20,664 bases of DNA from positions 1 through 20,664 of the forward strand of contig JANWYX010000435.1 in NCBI GenBank assembly GCA_025055055.1, given 5' to 3'. Numbering within the stretch: the first letter of the stretch is position 1; each line of letters starts with the position of its first letter. This document shows positions 1 through 15,562 of this stretch, piece by piece. The notes beneath the pieces were generated by a model. That model had not been told where the DNA came from. It did no database searches and worked only from the letters and a program-made list of their open reading frames with translations. This DNA comes from Caldilinea sp. (lineage in GTDB: Bacteria > Chloroflexota > Anaerolineae > Caldilineales > Caldilineaceae). The translations under genes and the position numbers were made by a program.

Positions 1-530
1 TGGCGGGGGGATTAGGTCAGCCCTTTGTCGATGCGGTTCACCTCGTGGCGCAGTGCCCCGGCGCCATCATGACGACCGGCTCTGGCACCTCGGGCGCAAT
101 CGCGCGGCGGCTGGCGCATCTGCTGGCGACGTGTGGGATGCACGCCTTTTTTGTACATCCTGCCGACGCCCTGCACGGCCCCTCGGCGGCAGTGGCGCCC
201 GGCGATGTCTTGATTGCCCTCTCCAAGGCCGGCAAGAGCGCCGAGATCAACCACTTTGCGCGCGTCGCGCGCGAGCGCGGCGGCAAGGTCATCAGCCTGA
301 CCTGGAAGCCCGACTCGGAGCTGGGCGGCTTGAGCGACGTGGTGCTGACGCTGCCCGCCGCCGTCTATGCCGAGGGCGAGGGCGTGCTCCCCTTCGGCAG
401 CACACTGGCGGCCGGCGCGCTATGCGACGCCCTCTGTCTGGCCGCCAAGAATCTGCGCGGTTTCGACTTGGCAACGTTGGCGCAGACCCATCCCTCCGGC
501 GCTACGGCGGAGCTGGTTAAAAAACAATGA
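1..530 (+). CDS. SIS-domain sugar-phosphate isomerase, 5'-truncated
   Basis: The frame is open from base 3, so the true start lies outside the window; 175 C-terminal residues are visible, ending at TGA 528-530. The protein resembles the SIS domain of arabinose-5-phosphate isomerases (KdsD/GutQ): a GSGTSG phosphosugar loop (about nt 78-95), a FVHPADALHG segment, a variant of the usual serine-rich loop (LSKAGKSAEI), and the C-terminal HPSGA motif that carries a catalytic histidine in KdsD. The family interconverts aldose and ketose phosphates in the cytoplasm. Unlike KdsD it stops right after the SIS domain and has no CBS pair, as in GutQ-like or hexulose-phosphate isomerases. It lies 30 nt before a glycosidase gene and heads a sugar-use cluster, which favours a catabolic over a lipopolysaccharide role. 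The exact substrate cannot be read from the sequence. Confidence 0.85.
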   Translation, partial: AGGLGQPFVDAVHLVAQCPGAIMTTGSGTSGAIARRLAHLLATCGMHAFFVHPADALHGPSAAVAPGDVLIALSKAGKSAEINHFARVARERGGKVISLTWKPDSELGGLSDVVLTLPAAVYAEGEGVLPFGSTLAAGALCDALCLAAKNLRGFDLATLAQTHPSGATAELVKKQ

Positions 531-560
531 CCAGAAAATAATTCAGAAAAGAGAAAACAA

Positions 561-1898
561 ATGACCAACCTGCCACCCTACATTCGGGTCAGTGAAAACC
601 ACCGTTTCTTACAGACCGAAAGCGGCGCGCCCTTTTTCTGGCTGGGCGACACCGCATGGGAGCTTTTCCACCGGCTCAGCCTCGAAGAGGCCGAACGCTA
701 TCTGGAAAACCGCCGTCGCAAGGGCATGAACGTGATCCAGGCAGTCGCTCTGGCCGAATTTGACGGCGTTCGCACGCCCAACGTCTACGGCGACCTTCCC
801 TTGCTCGACGAAGACCCGACGCGGCCCAACGAAGCCTACTTCCGCTATGTCGACGCCGTGATCGACAAGGCGGCGGAAAAGGGCCTTTACGTCGGCCTCC
901 TGCCGACGTGGGGAGACAAGGTGACGCCGATGTGGGGCGTCGGGCCGGCGATCTTCACGCCGGAGAACGCATACACGTATGGTCGCTGGCTAGGCGCCCG
1001 CTATCGAGAGCGCAGCAATATCCTCTGGATTCTAGGTGGAGACCGACCGACGCTGCACGAGCAGAAGGACTATCGTCCGATCTGGCGCTCAATGGCCGCC
1101 GGCATCGATGAAGGCGCAGGCGGACGGCCGCTCAAGACCTACCACCCTTGGGGCGGTCACTCCAGCTCCGAAGAGCTGCACGAGGAAGCCTGGCTCGACA
1201 TGAACATGATGCAGTCCGGCCATGGCAGCGGACGCAGCGTCCCGGTCTGGGAGATGGTCGAACGCGACTACGCATTGACGCCGGTCAAGCCTACGCTTGA
1301 CGGAGAGCCCAATTACGAGGATCACCCGATCAATCCATGGCCGACGTGGAACCCGGCTAACGGCTACTATCGCGATCACGACGTGCGCCGGCAGACGTAC
1401 CGTTCGGTCTTCGCCGGTGGCTGCGGCGTGACCTACGGGCATCACGCCATCTGGCAGTTCTGCGGCGTCCGCTATCCACCGATCAATCATGCCGATCGTC
1501 CTTGGACTGAAGCACTGAATCGTCCGGGAGCGATGCAGATCGGCTATTTGCGCCGACTCATGGAGTCGCGACCCTATTTCAGCCGCATTCCCGACCAGGG
1601 CATTCTGATCGACAATCCAACCGAACGTGGCAGCCACATGCGCGCCACGCGCGATGCAGAGGGCCGCTACGCCCTCATTTACACGCCGTTGGTACAGCCG
1701 ATCACAGTGACGTTGGACTGGGTGGCCGACGCACAGGTGCGCGCCTGGTGGTATAATCCACGCACCGGCAACGCCTCCCTCATCGGCGCTTTCGCTGCGC
1801 GCGGCGCAGCAACCTTCCATCCCCCGTTCGACGGCCCTGACTGGGTGCTCGTGCTCGACGCAGTGAGTGCGGAATTCGGGCGACCGGGAGAAGGATAG
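561..1898 (+). CDS. DUF4038 apiosidase-like glycoside hydrolase (GH140-type)
   Basis: A 445-residue protein of the DUF4038 family, which includes GH140 apiosidases that remove D-apiose from plant rhamnogalacturonan II. The N-terminal FFWLGDTAWELFHRL segment (residues about 25-39) is the family signature of a TIM-barrel start. Candidate catalytic residues are D161 in ILGGDRP (acid/base position) and E249 in LDGEPNYEDHP (nucleophile position). Residues from about 360 look like the beta-rich 'putative collagen-binding' domain that follows DUF4038. No signal peptide is seen, so it probably acts on short imported oligosaccharides in the cytoplasm. It is 30 nt downstream of the isomerase; that spacer is very A-rich with a purine-rich ribosome site (AGAGAA). 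Family membership is solid; apiose as substrate is inference, since many DUF4038 proteins are uncharacterised. Confidence 0.85.
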   Translation: MTNLPPYIRVSENHRFLQTESGAPFFWLGDTAWELFHRLSLEEAERYLENRRRKGMNVIQAVALAEFDGVRTPNVYGDLPLLDEDPTRPNEAYFRYVDAVIDKAAEKGLYVGLLPTWGDKVTPMWGVGPAIFTPENAYTYGRWLGARYRERSNILWILGGDRPTLHEQKDYRPIWRSMAAGIDEGAGGRPLKTYHPWGGHSSSEELHEEAWLDMNMMQSGHGSGRSVPVWEMVERDYALTPVKPTLDGEPNYEDHPINPWPTWNPANGYYRDHDVRRQTYRSVFAGGCGVTYGHHAIWQFCGVRYPPINHADRPWTEALNRPGAMQIGYLRRLMESRPYFSRIPDQGILIDNPTERGSHMRATRDAEGRYALIYTPLVQPITVTLDWVADAQVRAWWYNPRTGNASLIGAFAARGAATFHPPFDGPDWVLVLDAVSAEFGRPGEG

Positions 1899-1996
1899 AA
1901 CACGGATGAGGCGGATGAAACAGATTGACGCAGGTTAAAAATATCTGCGGATATCCGCCATTGACACCTTCACATTCTCGAGAGCGGATTCTGAGC
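1899..1996. repeat. Degenerate GGAT-type repeat with 12-bp palindrome
   Basis: The gap between the glycosidase and the dehydrogenase begins with near-tandem units of roughly 10-11 nt (ACACGGATGA, GGCGGATGAA, ACAGATTGA, CGCAG). They run into a perfect 12-nt palindrome GCGGATATCCGC at 1947-1958. The arms GGCGGAT (1910-1916) and CGCAG (1929-1933) are complementary to ATCCGCC (1953-1959) and CTGCG (1945-1949), giving a bulged hairpin with an 11-nt A/T loop. Similar 'CGGATnnACGGAT...AATCTGCG' intergenic DNA occurs as dispersed repeats in many environmental bacterial genomes; whether this copy belongs to such a family is inference. Confidence 0.45.
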
Positions 1997-3037
<1,041 letters not shown>

Positions 3038-3128
3038 ACGAGCCACGAAAGACGCAAAGGGTCGAAAAGTGTGAATTTCTTCTGCACCTTTGCGTTCTGC
3101 GTAATCCACGGACTCGAAAGGAGGAACG
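3038..3128. repeat. Inverted repeat, 9-bp perfect arms
   Basis: ACGCAAAGG at 3052-3060 is the exact reverse complement of CCTTTGCGT at 3087-3095, around a 26-nt A/T-rich loop. The flanks (CCACGAAAGACGC before, TTCTGCG after) echo the 'CACGAAAGACACGAAA ... CTTTGCGTTCTTTGCG' intergenic sequences scattered through some Chloroflexota and other environmental genomes. There is no T-tract after it, so it is not an obvious terminator. The kinase ribosome site follows at 3117-3124. Confidence 0.4.
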
Positions 3129-4637
3129 ATGTCGCTGATCGGTCTGGACATCGGCACAACCGGCTGCAAAGCCATGATCTTTGCGCAAGACGGCCGCGTC
3201 CTGGCGCAGGCTCGGCGCGAGTACGCGATCCAGACGCCGCAGCCCGACCGGGCGGAGCAGGACGCCGAACAGGTCTGGGCGCTGGCCTGGCAATGTCTGC
3301 GCGAAACGGCGACGCAGGCGAAAGACGATCCACCTGTGGCGCTGGCGCTCTCCTGTCAGGGGGAGGCGGTGATCCCGGTCGACCGCCACGGCCGCACCCT
3401 GCGCCCTGCCATCCTGGGCATGGACACGCGCACGACGGCCGAAAATGCCTGGCTGGCGGAAATCCTGGGCGCAGACGCCCTCTTCCAACGCACGGGAATG
3501 CCTGTGCACACGATCAACACGCTACCCAAACTGCTCTGGCTGCAACGCCATGAGCCGGAACTTTGGCGAAAGGCTCACCAATTTTTACTATACGAAGATT
3601 TTTTCTTGCGCCGGCTAGGCGGCGATGCCGTCGTCAGCGTCTGTCTGGCCTCGCGCACGCAAATGATGAACCTTGCCTCCGCCGACTGGGACGATGACAT
3701 CCTGACGCGCTGCGCGATCGAACGCACCCGACTGGCGAAACCGGCGCCGCCCGCCGGCGGCGTGGTGGGCAAGCTGCGCACCGAACTCAAGCAACAGCTC
3801 GGTCTCGCTCAGGACCTCTGGCTCGTCAGCGGCGGCCACGACCAGGCCTGTGCAGCGCTGGGCAGCGGCGTGATTGACCCGGGCCTGGCGATGGTCTCAA
3901 CCGGCACTGCCGAAGTGGTCGAGGTGGCAATGGAGTCGCCGACGCTGGCGCCCGCCCTGCAGAAGGGAGGCGTCTCCGTCTATCGTCACGTCGTTCCCGG
4001 CTTGTATCTGGCAATGACACTCAACCACAGCGGCGGATTGGTGCTGCGCTGGTTTCGCGACCAATTCGGTCGCCCGGAGATGGAGCAGGCCGCCGCCACC
4101 GGCGTCGATGCCTATGACCTGCTGCTGGAGGGAGCGCCGCCGGGGCCAACCCGCCTGCTGCTGCTGCCTCACTTTGCCGGCAGCGGCACGCCTACGCTGG
4201 ACGTGCACTCGAAGGGGGCGATCCTGGGCCTGACCTTCGCCACAACCAAAGCGGAAATCGTTAAGGCGGTGCTCGAAGGGTTGACCTACGAGCTGCGCCT
4301 GAACCTCGACCTGCTGCGCGCTGCCGGCGTGACGATTCACGAGCTCCACGCCGTCGGCGGCGGCGCTCGCAGCGATCTCTGGCTGCAGATCAAAGCCGAC
4401 GTTTGTCGCACTCCTCTGCGCATCCCCGCCGTCACCGACGCCGCCTGCCTGGGCGCCGCGCTGCTGGCCGGCGTCGGCGCAGGCGTCTATCCTGATTTCG
4501 CTGCGGCCGTGACGCAGACCGTGCACTGGCGCAAGCACATCCGGCCATCCACCCGGTGCACGGAGGCCTACGAGGCTCAGTACGCCCGCTACCGCAGGCT
4601 CTATCCGCTGCTGGCGGAGCTGCTCGCCGAACTGTAA
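3129..4637 (+). CDS. FGGY-family carbohydrate kinase (xylulokinase-like)
   Basis: A 502-residue cytoplasmic sugar kinase of the FGGY family, which transfers the ATP gamma-phosphate to a sugar or ketose. The start is fixed by a near-ideal AAAGGAGG site at 3117-3124, four bases before the ATG. Motifs: the N-terminal phosphate loop GLDIGTTGCKA (residues 5-15), sugar-contacting D99 in GMDTRT, the predicted catalytic base D238 in SGGHDQA, the second phosphate-binding segment STGTAE (257-262) and the adenosine motif AVGGGARSDLW (408-418). The length matches xylulokinases. The HDQACAALGSG wording is common in kinases of unassigned substrate, so a fixed name such as xylB would be unsafe. As last gene of the cluster it likely phosphorylates the product of the upstream dehydrogenase; the SIS protein could then isomerise the phosphate. 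Confidence 0.9.
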   Translation: MSLIGLDIGTTGCKAMIFAQDGRVLAQARREYAIQTPQPDRAEQDAEQVWALAWQCLRETATQAKDDPPVALALSCQGEAVIPVDRHGRTLRPAILGMDTRTTAENAWLAEILGADALFQRTGMPVHTINTLPKLLWLQRHEPELWRKAHQFLLYEDFFLRRLGGDAVVSVCLASRTQMMNLASADWDDDILTRCAIERTRLAKPAPPAGGVVGKLRTELKQQLGLAQDLWLVSGGHDQACAALGSGVIDPGLAMVSTGTAEVVEVAMESPTLAPALQKGGVSVYRHVVPGLYLAMTLNHSGGLVLRWFRDQFGRPEMEQAAATGVDAYDLLLEGAPPGPTRLLLLPHFAGSGTPTLDVHSKGAILGLTFATTKAEIVKAVLEGLTYELRLNLDLLRAAGVTIHELHAVGGGARSDLWLQIKADVCRTPLRIPAVTDAACLGAALLAGVGAGVYPDFAAAVTQTVHWRKHIRPSTRCTEAYEAQYARYRRLYPLLAELLAEL

Positions 4638-4651
4638 AATCTACGGCGAGT

Positions 4652-4693
4652 CACGATATGGCCTCTTCGCCATGTCGTGGTACACTCTTTTTT
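4652..4693 (+). terminator. Candidate intrinsic terminator after kinase gene
   Basis: An 11-bp stem (4652-4662 with 4669-4679, one T-G wobble) closes a CTCTTC loop, and a run of six T follows at 4688-4693 after a short gap. It is placed to end the sugar-use transcript. It lies directly against the ATG at 4695 of the next operon, which argues that this operon has its own start. The gap between stem and T-run makes it weaker than a textbook terminator. Confidence 0.45.
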
Positions 4694-4694
4694 C

Positions 4695-11862
<7,168 letters not shown>

Positions 11863-11890
11863 ATCATGTTTAAAAAGCGGCGACGAATTT

Positions 11891-11919
11891 TTGACCTCTC
11901 AGCCGTTCTATGGTATATT
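11891..11919 (+). promoter_or_regulatory. Sigma-70-type promoter of the tRNA unit
   Basis: TTGACC (11891-11896) and TATATT (11914-11919) are separated by 17 nt, five of six consensus bases in each box. Transcription would begin near 11926, about 8 nt before the mature initiator tRNA. Confidence 0.75.
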
Positions 11920-11922
11920 GGC

Positions 11923-12006
<84 letters not shown>

Positions 12007-12008
12007 TC

Positions 12009-12037
12009 AAACCGCCAGCAGGCTGCTGGCGGTTTCT
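12009..12037 (+). terminator. Perfect 12-bp hairpin between the two tRNAs
   Basis: AAACCGCCAGCA (12009-12020) and TGCTGGCGGTTT (12024-12035) are exact reverse complements around a GGC loop, followed by CT and no long T-run. It sits 3 nt after the initiator tRNA and 7 nt before the next tRNA. It may be a partial terminator (the TTT belongs to the stem) or a processing or spacer hairpin for the dicistronic tRNA precursor. Confidence 0.6.
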
Positions 12038-12042
12038 AATCC

Positions 12043-12118
<76 letters not shown>

Positions 12119-12141
12119 AAGTCGGGTGCATCATCCTCCTG

Positions 12142-12181
12142 ACCCATCGTTGTCTTGAGCGGCAGCGATGGGTTTTCTTTT
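12142..12181 (+). terminator. Intrinsic terminator of the tRNA unit
   Basis: A 13-bp stem (12142-12154 with 12161-12173, two G-T wobbles) closes a TTGAGC loop and is followed by TTTCTTTT (12174-12181). The orientation serves the plus-strand tRNAs. On the minus strand no T-run follows, so it does not look like a terminator for the converging repeat-protein gene, whose stop codon is 13 nt away. Confidence 0.8.
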
Positions 12182-12193
12182 GCAAGCGCTTCT

Positions 12194-15100
12194 TTATCGG
12201 CTGCGCACCGTCAACGGCAAATAGAGCCGATAGGTCGTCGCCGCACGCACACTGTGAAACCGGCAGATCACCGTCTCCCCGTTTTCGATGCTGAGCGTCG
12301 CCTGCACCCCCTCTCCGCTGACGAGCGGTTGCGAACCGCTCGCGCACTGATAGGAAGTGCGATAGTTGCCGCCGCTGCGTTGGATCAGCTCTAGGGTATA
12401 GGCGCCGGTGAAGACGGTGCGCAGACCGGTGCCGGCGCCGCCGGGCAACGTTGTGGTGTATGTCGTCGGCCCGCTTATGCGCAGCTCCCATTCGCCGCCG
12501 GAGGCCGCCGGTTCGACGGTGTGACGCACCTCCAACGAGCCGGTGCGCCGCGTTAAGGTGAAGGTGCACTGCACGCGGCTTTGGGCGTTGACTGCAACTT
12601 GAAAGGCGCTGCCCTCGCCGTTTGGGCCGGGCCGACCGTCCACAGTACAGGCGTAGCCGACGTCATAGTCGTCGAGAGAGACGCCATGGCCCGCGTGCAG
12701 AGTCACCGTGTAAAGATCTGCCGCAACTGCGCGGACGCCGGTCGCGGCGGCGCCCGTCCAGGTCGCCGTAAATGACGTGGCGCCGACGACTTCGATTCGC
12801 CAGGCCGGCGCAAGGTGCGTGGGGTGGACCAGAGTGGCGATTTCAAGTTCGCCGCCGGGGATAAATACGCGTGCGACCGCCTCAATAAGGCTGGCGGAAG
12901 CGTTGAATCCACCGCCGGCGATAGCGCCGCGCGCACGCAGCCAGAAGTATTGATTCAGCGGCGCACCGGCAAAATTCGCCTGCCAGCGGCCGTCAGACCA
13001 GTCGCCATGCACAAGAGGGGTATACGTTGCCGCCCCATCGGTCGAGACGGCGAATTCAACGCGGTGAAACGCAGGAAAAAGAGCGCCGGCACTCCAGACG
13101 AATCGCCCTGCATCGGGGTCGGCGGCCAGCGTCTGCACGGCCGACGAGGTCGCCGACAGCCGCGCCAGCCACACGCGCGAGGCAACGCCGTGCGCCTGGC
13201 TGACGAGCTGAGTGAAGCCGCCGCCTAACAATGCCTTGCCGTCTTTTTGCAGCGCCAACGCCAAAACCGTGTTGTCGGCGACATGCGTCTCGAAGCTCGG
13301 ATCGAGGGCGCCGTTGCCGAGGAGCCTCACGATGCGACTGCGCCACTGCTCGTTTTCTTGATAATTGTTCGCCGCTAGGATGCGGCCGTCGGACTGGACA
13401 AGGACTGCGCTCACATAGCCGTCGGTCAAGCCGGCGCTGAAACCGGCGTCCAAACTGCCGTCTCCGTTGATGCGAACCAGCAATGAGGGGGTGATGCCGC
13501 CAACCAGGAGACGACCGTCCGGTTGCAGCGCCAGCGCCAGACAGCGCGCCAGGTCTGGTGCGTAGCCGGGGTCGAATTCACCGGTGGGTCGCAAGCGCAC
13601 GAGATTGCCGGCGATGGTTTCAGCATTCAGGAGGACCGTGAATTCTCCACAGGCGAGGATTTGCCCATCTCTCTGAACGGCCAGCGAGCTGATCAACCCT
13701 TCGTGCAGCGCCGGTTGAAATGAAGCGTCGACAGAGCCGTTTGGGTGAAGGCGCAGCAGGCGAGGGCGTCGATTGATCTGTTCTTTGAACTCCACGGCGA
13801 CTACAATTTTACCGTCCGGTTGCAGCGCCACGGCGAGCGCCCTGAGCAGATCGCCGTCGTTCAACGGCGTAAAAGCAGGGTCAAGCGAGCCATCGTCAAA
13901 CAGACGCACGATAAACGGGCGTGGCTGGCCGTTCACCTGGGTGAAGCCGCCCGCCACAATGATTTTCCCATCCGGCTGCACGACGATGGCGCGCACATCG
14001 CCGTTGAGACGCGGAGTAAAGCCATCGTCAAGTCGACCATCGGGCCAGAACCGCGCCAGCCGCAGCCGCTCTTCACCGTTGAAGGAAGTGAATGTGCCCC
14101 CTGCCAGAAGCTTGCCGTCCGGCTGGAGCGCAAGCGCCATCACCTCTTGGCTGATGTTCTCATCGCCCATCGGCGCAAAATCGGCATCGAGGCTGCCGTC
14201 CTCATAGAAACGGGCCGCCCTGTTGCGCAACGCTCCGCCGGCAAGCGTGAAGGCGCCCCCGGCGACGAGCTTATCGTCCGGCTGGATAAGCAGCGCGTAG
14301 ACGGAATCGTTAGGCGCCGGCGAAAACTGTGGGTCGGGAGCGCCGTCGAACCCAAGGCGCGTCAGCCGGGGATGCGAATGGCCGTTCACCAGCAGAAATG
14401 CGCCGCCGGCGATGATCCGACCGTCGGCCTGAATCGCCAGTGCATAGATGGCGCCGTCGAAGGTCGGCGCCGGCGCGCCGGCGAGCGCACCGTTCGGGGT
14501 GAAGCGCGCCAACCGGCTGCGCGCGACGCTGTTGACCGACGTAAAATCGCCGCCTACGACGATTGAGCCATCAAGATCGACCGCCAAGGCATAGACCGGG
14601 CCGTTCAAAACAGGCGCCAAGCCGGGATCGAGCGCTCCGGTTGCGTCAAAGCGCGCAAGATAAGCGCGAGGCTGTCCGTTCACCTCGGTGAACGCGCCGC
14701 CTACCACCACGCCGCCGTCCTCTTGCACGGCCAGCGCATACACCGGCCCGTTGAGCGCAGGTGCAAAAGAGGCGTCGAGCGTTCCGTCGCCATGGAGGCG
14801 GGCAAGATAACTGCGCAGCTGGCCGGCAACGATCGTGAACTCACCTGCAATCAAGAGCTTGCCGTCGGCCAACAGGGCAATCGAATGAACAGCGCCGTTT
14901 GCATTTGGATTGAACACCGCGTCAAGGACGCCGTCGGCGCCCACGCGGGCGATGCGATTGCGTCCTGTTCCGTTCACCTGCGTAAAAGCGCCGCCGATTA
15001 CGATAGCTCCGTTGTTTTGGATTGCCAGCGCATAGACCGTCTGATTGACAATCACCTCAAAGTCCATATCCAGCGCGCCGCTCGCATCCAGGCGCGCCAA

Positions 15101-15364
15101 GCGACTGCGCAGCGTTGCACCCACCTTGGTGAAGGCGCCGCCTACGACCACTTTGCCATCTCCTTGCAAAGCAAAGGCGCGCACCTCGTTGTCAAAACTG
15201 GGAGCAAAGCCATCCGCCGGCGACTGCGCCCTGACAACCCTAGGCACGGCCAGCCCGTACAAAATTATGCACAGACCGACGGCCAAAATCCACAAATGTC
15301 GCTGTGGTGTAAAAAGGGGCTGAACGTCGGCGGTATTCTTTGTCCCGGTGACTCCTCGCATCAT
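12194..15364 (-). CDS. Secreted delta-60 (DUF5122) beta-propeller repeat protein
   Basis: A 1056-residue exported protein. The start is supported by AGGAG nine bases upstream. A signal peptide ends in VVRA|QSP (cleavage near 46/47). Residues 61-742 hold fourteen repeats of the delta-60 type, each like VYALAxQxDGKxxxGGxFTxVNG...RLARxxxDGxLDxxF; repeats 1-6 are each exactly 49 residues. Fourteen units would suit two seven-bladed propellers. Residues about 743-836 form a linker. Two tandem ~100-residue beta domains follow (837-940 and 941-1039), each with two cysteines (YAC/VQC and YQC/VIC). The protein ends TYRLYLPLTVRSR. Delta-60 repeats are known mainly from secreted proteins of unknown ligand. 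The gene stands alone, convergent with the tRNA unit and divergent from the ATP-grasp pair. The function is unknown; surface adhesion or glycan binding is a guess. Confidence 0.88.
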   Translation of the reverse strand: MMRGVTGTKNTADVQPLFTPQRHLWILAVGLCIILYGLAVPRVVRAQSPADGFAPSFDNEVRAFALQGDGKVVVGGAFTKVGATLRSRLARLDASGALDMDFEVIVNQTVYALAIQNNGAIVIGGAFTQVNGTGRNRIARVGADGVLDAVFNPNANGAVHSIALLADGKLLIAGEFTIVAGQLRSYLARLHGDGTLDASFAPALNGPVYALAVQEDGGVVVGGAFTEVNGQPRAYLARFDATGALDPGLAPVLNGPVYALAVDLDGSIVVGGDFTSVNSVARSRLARFTPNGALAGAPAPTFDGAIYALAIQADGRIIAGGAFLLVNGHSHPRLTRLGFDGAPDPQFSPAPNDSVYALLIQPDDKLVAGGAFTLAGGALRNRAARFYEDGSLDADFAPMGDENISQEVMALALQPDGKLLAGGTFTSFNGEERLRLARFWPDGRLDDGFTPRLNGDVRAIVVQPDGKIIVAGGFTQVNGQPRPFIVRLFDDGSLDPAFTPLNDGDLLRALAVALQPDGKIVVAVEFKEQINRRPRLLRLHPNGSVDASFQPALHEGLISSLAVQRDGQILACGEFTVLLNAETIAGNLVRLRPTGEFDPGYAPDLARCLALALQPDGRLLVGGITPSLLVRINGDGSLDAGFSAGLTDGYVSAVLVQSDGRILAANNYQENEQWRSRIVRLLGNGALDPSFETHVADNTVLALALQKDGKALLGGGFTQLVSQAHGVASRVWLARLSATSSAVQTLAADPDAGRFVWSAGALFPAFHRVEFAVSTDGAATYTPLVHGDWSDGRWQANFAGAPLNQYFWLRARGAIAGGGFNASASLIEAVARVFIPGGELEIATLVHPTHLAPAWRIEVVGATSFTATWTGAAATGVRAVAADLYTVTLHAGHGVSLDDYDVGYACTVDGRPGPNGEGSAFQVAVNAQSRVQCTFTLTRRTGSLEVRHTVEPAASGGEWELRISGPTTYTTTLPGGAGTGLRTVFTGAYTLELIQRSGGNYRTSYQCASGSQPLVSGEGVQATLSIENGETVICRFHSVRAATTYRLYLPLTVRSR

Positions 15365-15437
15365 GGTCTTGCTCTCCTACTCCGGCCTCCATTCCAAACG
15401 GTGCGCAAACGCGGTCGTCTGCATCGAACCATTTCCT

Positions 15438-15467
15438 ATTGTATTGGGGTTGGATCGGCCCTGTCGT
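15438..15467 (-). promoter_or_regulatory. Candidate promoter of the repeat-protein gene
   Basis: Reading the minus strand, ACGACA (15467-15462) and TACAAT (15443-15438) are 18 nt apart, giving a transcript with roughly 70 nt of leader before the ATG at 15364. The -10 is good and the -35 matches only four of six. Confidence 0.4.
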
Positions 15468-15497
15468 GACGCATAAAGACGAAAAACCAATGACATT

Positions 15498-15525
15498 TTG
15501 CGGAATGCTCTGCAAGGTGTAATAT
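15498..15525 (+). promoter_or_regulatory. Candidate promoter of the ATP-grasp pair
   Basis: TTGCGG (15498-15503) and TAATAT (15520-15525) are 16 nt apart, predicting a start near 15532 and a ~30-nt leader that contains the AAGGA ribosome site at 15551-15555. An upstream in-frame codon at 15524 lies inside the -10 and is therefore unlikely to be the translation start. Confidence 0.55.
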
Positions 15526-15562
15526 GCGGGCGATTAAACGTTCCATCCACAAGGACGCAACC

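Noticed and set aside
1089..1820. A long minus-strand open frame opposite the glycosidase.
   Set aside because: Its product is histidine- and arginine-rich with no recognisable fold or ribosome site, typical of the antisense frame of a GC-rich gene.
1961..1996. A perfect TTGACA at 1961-1966 upstream of the dehydrogenase start, as a promoter.
   Set aside because: No acceptable -10 hexamer occurs at 15-19 nt; the area is GC-rich and follows repeat-like DNA. A chance match is more likely.
4677..4694. GTG at 4677 as the start of glycosyltransferase 1.
   Set aside because: It lies within the right arm of the 4652-4679 hairpin and adds only MVHSFF before the natural MNNRWLG start.
13745..14566. 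A 273-residue plus-strand frame opposite the delta-60 repeats.
   Set aside because: Its periodicity is just the mirror image of the repeats; no start signal or domain is visible.
13139..15184. Regular 147-bp spacing taken as a CRISPR or satellite array.
   Set aside because: The similarity is at protein level (delta-60 repeats); nucleotide units are diverged and lack identical repeats with unique spacers.
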